From assembly GCF_023734135.1 (NCBI RefSeq), contig NZ_AP025730.1:5952001-6016000 (forward strand): DNA of 64,000 bases, written 5' to 3'. The position numbers were made by a program, and so were the translations under genes. This document shows, in pieces, positions 56,323 to 64,000 of this stretch (position 1 is the first letter of the stretch; each line of letters starts with the position of its first letter). Source of the DNA: Sphaerotilus microaerophilus. GTDB taxonomy: Bacteria; Pseudomonadota; Gammaproteobacteria; Burkholderiales; Burkholderiaceae_C. Below the pieces are notes generated by a model that searched no databases, was not told the DNA's origin, and saw only the letters and a program-made list of their open reading frames with translations.

Positions 56323-56772
56323 TCACGGTGCGACCCGGCAATGCTGGCGCACGGCCTGCAGCAACTGGTCCTTGGTGAAAGGCTTGGTGAGGTAATCCTC
56401 GGAGCCGACCATGCGGCCGCGCGCCTTGTCGAACAGGCCGTCCTTGGACGACAGCATGATCACCGGCACACTGGCGAACTGCGGATTGCGCTTGATGATC
56501 GCGCAGGTCTGGTAACCATCCAGCCGCGGCATCAGGATGTCGCAGAATATGAGATCGGGACGGTGGTCGCTGATCTTGGCCAGGGCATCGAAGCCATCTT
56601 CGGCCAGCACGACCTCGCAGCCCCCCTGCTTCAGGAAGATCTCGGCGCTGCGGCGGATGGTGTTGCTGTCGTCGATGACCAGGATCCGCAGGGACGCCTG
56701 GGCCTGTGCAGGCGAGCCTGACAGGGATGGCGGCGCCACGACAGCCAGTTCCTCATGGGGGTGCTCGTTCAT
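56323..56772 (-). CDS. pilG: PilG: CheY-like response regulator
   Basis: The 149-residue protein has a short N-terminal extension (MNEHPHEELAVVAPPSLSGS) and then a receiver domain: ILVIDDSNTIRRSAEIFLKQ, acceptor Asp in LIFCDILMPRLDGY, VIMLSSKDGLFDKARG and YLTKPFTKDQLL. PilG promotes pilus extension and, in Pseudomonas, cAMP production. The ATG at 56772 lies 19 bases after the rubredoxin stop. Confidence 0.93.
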   Translation of the reverse strand: MNEHPHEELAVVAPPSLSGSPAQAQASLRILVIDDSNTIRRSAEIFLKQGGCEVVLAEDGFDALAKISDHRPDLIFCDILMPRLDGYQTCAIIKRNPQFASVPVIMLSSKDGLFDKARGRMVGSEDYLTKPFTKDQLLQAVRQHCRVAP

Positions 56773-56791
56773 GGCTGCGCCTCCTGGTCCA

Positions 56792-56965
56792 TCAGACAGG
56801 CACCATCTCGAAGTCTTCCTTGCGGGCACCGCACTCCGGGCAGACCCAGTTCATCGGGACGTCAGGCCAGGGCGTGCCGGGTGCGATCCCATGCTCGGGG
56901 TCGCCCTCCGCCTCGTCGTACATCCAGCCGCAGATCAGACACATCCAGGTTTTGGGAGAGCTCAC
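56792..56965 (-). CDS. rubA: Rubredoxin
   Basis: This is a small cytoplasmic iron-sulfur electron carrier of 57 residues. The four Cys ligands are in WMCLICGWMYDE and NWVCPECGARKEDFE (two CxxC pairs), with GIAPGTPWPDVPMNW between them. The start is most likely GTG at 56965 (SSPKTWMC), because no ATG precedes the first Cys by the normal distance. It is the first gene of the pilGHIJ-chpA run. This neighbourhood is common in Burkholderiales, but a functional link to pili is unproven. Confidence 0.9.
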   Translation of the reverse strand: MSSPKTWMCLICGWMYDEAEGDPEHGIAPGTPWPDVPMNWVCPECGARKEDFEMVPV

Positions 56966-56984
56966 GCCGCAGGATCCAGCTTGT

Positions 56985-57006
56985 CTACAATGGACTTTGA
57001 TTGTAG
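56985..57006. promoter_or_regulatory. Palindrome with back-to-back TACAAT hexamers between rubA and thiD
   Basis: CTACAAT-GGACTTTG-ATTGTAG is a perfect 7-8-7 inverted repeat. Each arm contains TACAAT, a good -10 hexamer, one facing rubA-pilG and one facing thiD. No clear -35 elements at 17 bases are visible. It could be a divergent promoter pair or an operator. The rest of 56966-57166 holds no gene. Confidence 0.4.
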
Positions 57007-57166
57007 CGACTGGCCCTGCGCGAAAAGGCAAGCCAGCGTGGGCACCTACACAACATTTCTCAGAAACTCCTGGAACTCCCGGAGCTTGCATGCCCACCCT
57101 TGGCGCGAGTCGGACCGGCCGGCTCGGCGGTTTGGCAGGCCCGCTCCGCAGCCGATCCCCGCGCCC

Positions 57167-58096
57167 ATGACATCCAATGCCCCCGACACCACCAGCCCGG
57201 ACGCCCAGGAGCTCGACTCCCCGGCCTGCGTGATGAGCTTCAACGCCAGCGACACCACCGGGGCCGGCGGCGTGTCCGCCGACATCGCCACCATCGCCGC
57301 GATGGGTGCACACGCCCTGCCGGTGGTCACCGCGATCGTGATGCGCGACACCGCCGAGGTCTTCGACCAGCACCCGATCGATGACGAGGTCGTCGTCGAA
57401 CAGGCCCGCAGCGTGCTGGAAGACCTGACCATCTCGGCCTGGAAGGTCGGCTTCCTCGGCAATGCTGAGACCGTCGGCGCCGTGGCCGAGGTCCTGTCCG
57501 ACTACCCCGATGTGCCGCTGGTGACCTACCTGCCGCAGCTGGGCTGGATGGACGACGAGGACGCCGCGCAGGCCTACCACGACGCGCTGCGCGAGCTGGT
57601 GCTGCCGCAGACCGAGGTGCTGGTGGGCAACCAGAAGACGCTCACCGACTTCCTGCTGCCCGACTGGGAATCCGAGCGCCCGCCCTCGGCGCGCGAGCTG
57701 GCGGTCGCCGCTGGCGAGCGCGGTTGCGGCTACGTGCTGGTCACCGGCGTTCAGTTGCCCAACAACTTCATCGACAACGTGCTGGCCTCGCCGCAGGGCG
57801 CCATCACCGGCGAGAAGTTCGAGCGCTTCGATACCGGCTTCGTCGGTGCCGGCGACACGCTGACGGCTGCGCTGGCTGCGCTGCTGGGCACCGGGCAGGA
57901 GCTGCACCTGGCGGTATCGGAGGCGCTGGCCTTCCTCGACCAGTCGCTCGATGCGGGCTTCCGCCCCGGCATGGGCAACGTCATCCCCGACCGCTTCTTC
58001 TGGGCCATGCCGCCCGAGGAAGAAGGTGAGGACGGTGCCGCCGACGACCCGATGGCCGGCGGCGACACGCCCCCCGGCCCGCGCAGCGTGCACTGA
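57167..58096 (+). CDS. thiD: Hydroxymethylpyrimidine/phosphomethylpyrimidine kinase
   Basis: ThiD phosphorylates the pyrimidine precursor of thiamine. The 309-residue protein has the ribokinase-fold start [20 protein letters not shown] (equivalent to the usual GSDSGGGAG loop), [16 protein letters not shown], and the anion hole [17 protein letters not shown]. Sequence after residue 275 ([14 protein letters not shown] ...) is an acidic, probably disordered tail. No other thi gene is adjacent, so a related kinase role (for example in B6 salvage) is possible. Confidence 0.82.
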   Translation: MTSNAPDTTSPDAQELDSPACVMSFNASDTTGAGGVSADIATIAAMGAHALPVVTAIVMRDTAEVFDQHPIDDEVVVEQARSVLEDLTISAWKVGFLGNAETVGAVAEVLSDYPDVPLVTYLPQLGWMDDEDAAQAYHDALRELVLPQTEVLVGNQKTLTDFLLPDWESERPPSARELAVAAGERGCGYVLVTGVQLPNNFIDNVLASPQGAITGEKFERFDTGFVGAGDTLTAALAALLGTGQELHLAVSEALAFLDQSLDAGFRPGMGNVIPDRFFWAMPPEEEGEDGAADDPMAGGDTPPGPRSVH

Positions 58097-58179
58097 GCCG
58101 TTGCCCCGACGCACCGAATCTGGCTTCACCCCACGGCCGCGGCCCCTGGTCGCGGCCTTTCGCTTCCGGCAGGTCCCCC

Positions 58180-59468
<1,289 letters not shown>

Positions 59469-59469
<1 letters not shown>

Positions 59470-60356
59470 TGCCGACCATGTCGAGCAGCAACGAGCAACC
59501 CCGCGCCTTCCGCCCCACCGGCCCCTGCGAATTCAATGGCCAACCGGCCGTTCACCTGCGCTCGCCCGGCGGCGCGCAGGCCACCGTGCTGCTGCACGGC
59601 GGGCATGTGGTGTCCTGGATCCCGGCCGGCGCGGAGGAGCAGCTCTTCCTCTCCCCTGCCACCGCCTTTGGCGAGGGCGCGGCGGTGCGCGGCGGCGTGC
59701 CGGTGATCTTCCCGCAGTTCAACCTGCGCGGCACACTGCCGGTCAAGCATGGCTTTGCCCGCAACCGGGCCTGGACGCTCGACCAGGCGCAGGTGCGCGG
59801 CGAACATGCCTTTGCCGTGCTGCGGCTGGAAGACGATGACGCCACGCGCGCCATCTGGCCGCATGCCTTTGCGCTGGAGCTGACGGTGTCGGTCGACGCC
59901 GGCCGGCTCGACATGGAGCTGGCGGTGATCAACCGCGGTGACGCGCCCTTCGAGTGCGCCGCTGCGCTGCACACCTACCTGGGCGTGGGCGACGTGCGCC
60001 GCGCCCAGCTCGAAGGCCTGATCAACCGGACCTACCTGGACGCCGTGACCGACGAGACCCGCGAGCAGTGGATCGACGTGGTCACCGTCGCCCAGGAGCT
60101 GGACCGCATCTACTGGAACGCGCCGGACCAGTTGCTGCTGCGCGAGCCGGGCCGCCGGCTGACCATCGCCTCGCAGGGCTTCGAGGACGTGGTGGTCTGG
60201 AACCCCGGCCCGGAGAAGTGCGCCACCCTGCCCGACATGCCCGCCGACGGCTGGCTGGGCATGCTCTGCGTCGAGGCGGCACAGATCGGCACGCCGATCC
60301 ACCTGCACCCCGGCGACGAGTGGGCCGGCATGCAGACGCTGATCCTGGCGAGCTGA
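59469..60356 (+). CDS. D-hexose-6-phosphate mutarotase (aldose 1-epimerase family)
   Basis: The 295-residue beta-sandwich protein resembles E. coli YeaD. Visible features are VLLHGGHVVSWIPAG, RGGVPVIFPQFNLRG, HGFARNRAWTL, the candidate catalytic His in AALHTYLGVGDV and the Glu-containing FEDVVVWNPGPEKC. It should interconvert anomers of glucose 6-phosphate. It is coupled to hemL, and its stop is one base from the convergent pfkA stop. The functional link to hemL is unclear; proximity to pfkA makes metabolic sense. Confidence 0.88.
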
Positions 60357-60357
60357 G

Positions 60358-61416
60358 TCAGTCGTCGCCCAGGCAGACGCCGATTTCGCGGGCGCAGACC
60401 AGCAGCGGGTGGTCGGGCGGCACGAGGCGGTTCTTGTTGGCCACCTCGTTGAGCGAGACGCTGCTGAGTTCGCCGCGCTGCAGCGCCACCATGCGGTGGT
60501 AGTCGCGGTTCTGCAGCAGGTGCGCCGCGGCGTTGCCGTACTGGGTGGCCAACACGCGGTCGAAGGGCGTGGGCGAGCCGCCGCGCTGCACGTGGCCGAG
60601 CACGGTGGCACGCACCTCGGCGTTGACCAGCGGCTGCAGCTGCGCGCGCAGCACATGCGCCACGCCACCCAGGCGGATCGGGTCCGGGCTGTCGGCGATC
60701 GTGCTCTCCACCGTCAGCTCGCCGCCGGCCGGCTTAGCGCCTTCGGCCACGCAGATCAGCGTGGAGCGGCGGCGCGCCGCCCGTGAACGGCAGACCTTGG
60801 CGATCTGCTGCACGTCGTAGCCGATCTCGGGCAGCAGGATCACATCGGCCGCACCGGCCAGGCCGGCCTCCAGCGCGATCCAGCCAGCGTAGCGGCCCAT
60901 GGTCTCGACGATCATCACCCGGCCGTGGCTCTGGCCGGTGGTCTGCACCCGCTCCAGCGCGTCGGTGACGGTGGCCACCGCGGTGTCGAAGCCGAAGCTG
61001 CGCTCGGTGCCCTCGATGTCGTTGTCGATGGTCTTGGGCACACCCACCACCGGCACGCCGGCATGCTCGCCAAAGCGCTGTGCGATGGTCATGGTGCCGT
61101 CGCCGCCGATGGCCACCAGGGCTTCGAGCTGCAGGTCGCGCACGTACTCGGCACAGGCGCCCGAGTGGTCCCGGCCCTGCCAGGAGAACGGCGTGGCCTT
61201 GTTGCTGGTGCCCAGGATGGTGCCACCCACCGCGAGGATGCTGCTCACGTCGTCCCAGCTGAGCGGCCGCACACGCCGCTCAATCAGGCCGAGGTAGCCG
61301 TCTTCGATGCCGATCACCTCGGCGCCGCAGCGCTGGATCAGGGACTTAGTGACAGCGCGGATCACCGCGTTGAGCCCGGGGCAGTCGCCGCCGCCGGTGA
61401 GGATGCCGATGCGCAT
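60358..61416 (-). CDS. pfkA: 6-phosphofructokinase
   Basis: This enzyme phosphorylates fructose 6-phosphate in glycolysis. The 352-residue protein has LTGGGDCPGLNAVIRA, GGDGTMT (104-110), PKTIDNDIEGTERSFGFDTA, ETMGRYAGWIALEAGLA and GHVQRGGSPTPFDR. Gly107 in GGDGT is the residue of ATP-dependent enzymes, since pyrophosphate enzymes carry Asp there. Lys128 in PKTIDND is typical of the pyrophosphate-type clade, where E. coli has Gly. The donor is therefore most likely ATP in a mixed-type clade, but a test is needed. It is divergent from mpl. Confidence 0.9.
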   Translation of the reverse strand: MRIGILTGGGDCPGLNAVIRAVTKSLIQRCGAEVIGIEDGYLGLIERRVRPLSWDDVSSILAVGGTILGTSNKATPFSWQGRDHSGACAEYVRDLQLEALVAIGGDGTMTIAQRFGEHAGVPVVGVPKTIDNDIEGTERSFGFDTAVATVTDALERVQTTGQSHGRVMIVETMGRYAGWIALEAGLAGAADVILLPEIGYDVQQIAKVCRSRAARRRSTLICVAEGAKPAGGELTVESTIADSPDPIRLGGVAHVLRAQLQPLVNAEVRATVLGHVQRGGSPTPFDRVLATQYGNAAAHLLQNRDYHRMVALQRGELSSVSLNEVANKNRLVPPDHPLLVCAREIGVCLGDD

Positions 61417-61586
61417 GGGTGCGGTCCGGTTGATGTGACGTGGGCGTCAGTCTAGTGCGCGCCGGTTCCAGCGGCGTGTCAAGCGGTGGCCGCCTTCTGC
61501 TGCAACGCAACAAAGTCGCACGCGCGCCGCGCCCCTGCAGGCGCCGGCCCCGCCCAACGGGGACCCCACTCCTAGAATCCGCGGCC

Positions 61587-63065
61587 ATGCACATCCACAT
61601 CCTGGGCATCTGCGGCACCTTCATGGGCGGCCTGGCCGCGCTGGCGCGCGAGGCTGGCCACCGCGTCACCGGCTGCGACGCCAACGTCTACCCGCCGATG
61701 AGCGACCAGCTGCGCGCGCTGGGCATCGAGCTGATCGAGGGCTGGGACCCCGGGCAGATGGCGCTGGCGCCCGACGTCTACGTGGTCGGCAACGTCGTCA
61801 GCCGCGGCAACCCGCTGATGGAGGCCATCCTGAACGCCGGGGCGCGCTACACCAGCGGTCCGCAGTGGCTGGCCGAGCACGTGCTGGCGGACCGACCGGT
61901 GCTGGCGGTGGCCGGCACGCACGGCAAGACCACCACCACCGCGATGCTGGCCTGGATCCTGGAGGCCTGCGGGCAGCAGCCGGGTTTCCTGGTGGGCGGC
62001 GTGCCGCAGAACTTTGGCGTGTCGGCGCGGCTTGGCCAGGTAGCGCCACCGAGCGCCGCCGGGCCGTCCCAAGGTGCGAGCGCCCCCTCGGGGGGCAGCG
62101 CAGCGCACGCAGTGGCAAGCGTGGGGGCTCCATTTGTCATCGAAGCGGACGAGTACGACACCGCCTTCTTCGACAAGCGCAGCAAGTTCGTCCACTACCG
62201 GCCACGCACCGCGATCCTGAACAACCTGGAGTTCGACCACGCCGACATCTTCCCGGACCTCGGCGCCATCGAGACCCAGTTCCACCACCTGGTGCGCACC
62301 GTGCCCGGCAACGGCCGGCTGGTGGTCAACATCCGCGAGGACAGCCTCAAGCGGGTGCTCGCCCGCGGCTGCTGGACGCCGGTGCAGCACTTCGGGGCGC
62401 GTAAGGAGGAGCCCGGCGCGCTGCGCGCCCGTGGCGAGCCGCACGCCTTCGACGTGCTGCGCGGCAGCCTGAAGATCGGCCGCGTCGAGTGGGCGTTGGC
62501 CGGCGAGCACAACCAGCTCAACGCGCTGGCCGCCATTGGTGCGGCCGAGTCGGTCGGCGTGGCGGCGGACGCCGCGGCCGCCGCGCTGGCGCGCTTCGAG
62601 AACGTGCGCCGTCGCCTGGAGCTGCGCGGCAGCGTGATGCTCGGCGCGGGCGAGGTGAAGGTCTACGACGACTTCGCCCACCACCCCACCGCGATCCACA
62701 CCACCATCAACGGCCTGCGCCGGCGCATCGAGCGCCAGGGGCCTGGCCACCAACGCATCCTGGCGGTGTTCGAGCCACGCTCGAACACCATGAAGCTGGG
62801 CACGATGAAATCCCAGCTGCCCTGGGCGCTGGAGGAGGCCGACCTGGCCTTCTGCCACAGCGGCGGGCTGGACTGGAACGCCGCCGACGCGCTGGCGCCG
62901 ATGGGCGCACAGGCGCAGGTGCACGACCGCATCGACGCGCTGGTGGCCGCCGTCGTCAAAGCGGCCCAGCCCGGCGACCACCTGCTGTGCATGAGCAACG
63001 GCGGCTTCGGCGGCATCCACGCGAAGCTGCTCGACGCCCTGGCCGTATTGGCCGCACGCCGCTGA
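61587..63065 (+). CDS. mpl: UDP-N-acetylmuramate:L-alanyl-gamma-D-glutamyl-meso-diaminopimelate ligase
   Basis: Mpl re-attaches recycled murein tripeptide to UDP-MurNAc in the cytoplasm. The 492-residue Mur ligase has the Rossmann start MHIHILGICGTFMGGLAALA, the ATP loop VAGTHGKTTTTAMLAW, FVIEADEYDTAFFDKRSKF, ILNNLEFDHADIFPD, VYDDFAHHPTAI and FEPRSNTMKLGT. Between SARLG and APFVIEADEY there is an extra stretch of about 30 residues (residues 152-182), rich in Ala/Ser/Gly/Pro. It is encoded by a dispersed hairpin repeat. The frame is preserved and all motifs are intact, so the enzyme is probably active. Confidence 0.93.
   Translation: MHIHILGICGTFMGGLAALAREAGHRVTGCDANVYPPMSDQLRALGIELIEGWDPGQMALAPDVYVVGNVVSRGNPLMEAILNAGARYTSGPQWLAEHVLADRPVLAVAGTHGKTTTTAMLAWILEACGQQPGFLVGGVPQNFGVSARLGQVAPPSAAGPSQGASAPSGGSAAHAVASVGAPFVIEADEYDTAFFDKRSKFVHYRPRTAILNNLEFDHADIFPDLGAIETQFHHLVRTVPGNGRLVVNIREDSLKRVLARGCWTPVQHFGARKEEPGALRARGEPHAFDVLRGSLKIGRVEWALAGEHNQLNALAAIGAAESVGVAADAAAAALARFENVRRRLELRGSVMLGAGEVKVYDDFAHHPTAIHTTINGLRRRIERQGPGHQRILAVFEPRSNTMKLGTMKSQLPWALEEADLAFCHSGGLDWNAADALAPMGAQAQVHDRIDALVAAVVKAAQPGDHLLCMSNGGFGGIHAKLLDALAVLAARR
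62041..62128 (+). repeat. Dispersed GC-rich hairpin repeat inserted in frame in mpl
   Basis: The insert contains the palindrome GCCCCCTCGGGGGGC (62082-62096) and, downstream, AGTGGCAAGCGTGGGGGCTCC. Sequences of this pattern occur as scattered intergenic repeats in Burkholderiales. This is recalled from the group and not checked here. It interrupts Mpl between two conserved blocks without shifting frame. Confidence 0.6.
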
Positions 63066-63069
63066 GCCG

Positions 63070-63684
63070 ATGGCCGCGCCCACCCACCTGCTCTACCTGC
63101 ACGGCTTCCGCTCCTCGCCGCTGTCGTTCAAGGCGCAGCGGATGGGCCGCTGGATGGCCGAACACCGGCCTGACATCGTCTGGCACTGCCCGCAGCTGCC
63201 GCCCTCGCCGGCCGAGGCGGTGGCCGGGCTGCTCGACACGATCGCCCGCTGGGGCATCGACCCTTCGGCCGACTTGGCCGTCATCGGCTCCAGCCTCGGT
63301 GGCTTCTATGCCACCGTGCTGGCCGCCCGCCTGGGCTGCCGCTTCGTGGTGATCAACCCGGCCGTCGAACCCGCCCGAGATCTGGAAAAGTACATCGGCG
63401 AGCAGACCACCTGGCAGGACCCGAGCGAGCATTTCCATTTCAAGGCGGCATTCATCCCCGAACTGCAGGCCCTGCGACCTGCCACGGTCAGCCCGGTGCA
63501 ACGCGGACTGGCCATCATCGCCCAAGGAGACGAGCTGCTGGACTGGCGCGAGATGTTCGCGCGCTACGAAGGGGCCCACATCAAGCTGCTCGAAGGCAGC
63601 GACCACGCCCTGAGCGATTTCGACGATCACCTCGCGGACATCCTGGGCTTCCTCGACCTCACCGCGGCGCCCGACGCCGCCTGA
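63070..63684 (+). CDS. YqiA/YcfP-type esterase
   Basis: This 204-residue small alpha/beta-hydrolase starts HLLYLHGFRSSPLSFKAQRM. The nucleophile Ser is in VIGSSLGGFYATVLAAR, with Asp in AIIAQGDELLDWREM and His in LLEGSDHALSDFD. Family members hydrolyse short acyl esters and the natural substrate is unknown. It follows mpl by four bases and precedes the reductase gene by five, so it is co-transcribed with both. Confidence 0.88.
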   Translation: MAAPTHLLYLHGFRSSPLSFKAQRMGRWMAEHRPDIVWHCPQLPPSPAEAVAGLLDTIARWGIDPSADLAVIGSSLGGFYATVLAARLGCRFVVINPAVEPARDLEKYIGEQTTWQDPSEHFHFKAAFIPELQALRPATVSPVQRGLAIIAQGDELLDWREMFARYEGAHIKLLEGSDHALSDFDDHLADILGFLDLTAAPDAA

Positions 63685-63689
63685 CCACC

Positions 63690-64000
63690 ATGCGCTTGAA
63701 AGACAAGGTTTCCATCATCACCGGCGCCGCCCAGGGCATCGGCCTGGCCACCGCCGAGAAGTTCGCCCGTGAAGGTGCCATCGTCATTGTCTGCGACCTG
63801 CGCCAGCCCGGCGTCGACGCGGCGGTGGCGCGCTGCCGCGAGCTGGGTGCCCAGGCCGTTGGCTACGCGGTCAACGTGACCGACCGTGATGCGGTCGACG
63901 CGATGGTCGCGGCCGTCAACGAGCAGTTCGGCCGCATCGACGTGCTGGTCAACAACGCCGGCATCACCAAGGACGCCCGGCTGCAGAAGATGACCATCGA
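63690..64000 (+). CDS. Short-chain dehydrogenase/reductase, FabG-like (partial, 3' end outside window)
   Basis: The first 103 residues are present. The NAD(P) loop is VSIITGAAQGIGLATAEKFA, with DLRQPG after the second strand and VLVNNAGITKDARLQKMT. The NAGIT-D pattern is typical of beta-ketoacyl-ACP or acetoacetyl-CoA reductases (FabG/PhaB). The catalytic Tyr and Lys lie beyond the window, so the exact role cannot be settled. Confidence 0.85.
   Translation, partial: MRLKDKVSIITGAAQGIGLATAEKFAREGAIVIVCDLRQPGVDAAVARCRELGAQAVGYAVNVTDRDAVDAMVAAVNEQFGRIDVLVNNAGITKDARLQKMTI

Overview
The window is GC-rich, densely coded DNA from a betaproteobacterium of the order Burkholderiales. The best fit is the Leptothrix/Sphaerotilus/Rubrivivax group. 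That placement rests on protein family types: the proteobacterial gshA, a GTP-type pckG, the pyrR-pyrB-pyrX arrangement, a Chp chemosensory cluster next to rubredoxin and hemL, and a dispersed Burkholderiales-type repeat. It is inference, not a database match. About 63 genes are present. There is no rRNA, tRNA, CRISPR, insertion sequence or prophage, and no gene-free stretch reaches 300 bases.

Layout. 1-6,370 (minus strand): the spc ribosomal operon, rplN-rplX-rplE-rpsN-rpsH-rplF-rplR-rpsE-rpmD-rplO-secY-rpmJ-rpsM-rpsK, driven by a clear sigma-70 promoter at 6,548-6,576; infA is absent between secY and rpmJ. 6,625-10,950 (minus): gshA, then a nitrogen-scavenging operon (TorF-type porin, glnK, amtB) with a sigma-54 promoter and an NtrC-like site. 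11,025-15,480 (plus): comM, rsmE, pckG; pckG has an unusual leader. 15,531-19,675 (minus): a small unknown protein, a prolyl-oligopeptidase-family enzyme, ybeY and phoH. 19,834-26,042 (plus): a 7TM sensor kinase with a NarL-type regulator, then ruvA, gpmI and ruvB. 26,069-27,106: a decayed FitAB toxin-antitoxin locus and a VOC protein preceded by a perfect SOS box.

27,340-37,590 is a complete glycerol locus. glpR-glpK run left. glpD and the glpSTPQUV ABC importer run right from a shared control region. The importer brings glycerol in, GlpK phosphorylates it and GlpD oxidises it. The two ATPases show complementary loss of catalytic motifs. 37,643-43,356 (minus) is an eight-gene run, algH-ruvX-pyrR-pyrB-pyrX-plsC-DUF1840-phosphatase, facing a photolyase gene (phr) on the plus strand.

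44,910-56,965 (minus) encodes a twitching-motility/surface-sensing chemosensory system: rubredoxin, pilG, pilH, pilI, pilJ, a 2,290-residue ChpA, and a diguanylate cyclase as the last gene. The methylation enzymes usual for such systems are absent. The right end (57,167-64,000) holds thiD, hemL, a hexose-6-phosphate mutarotase, pfkA, mpl (carrying an in-frame dispersed repeat), a YqiA-type esterase and the start of a FabG-like reductase.

I found no wholly new defence or mobile system. The most notable signals are regulatory (the sigma-54 porin-glnK-amtB promoter, the pckG leader, the orphan SOS box) and architectural (the asymmetric Glp ATPases, and the Chp system wired to c-di-GMP).
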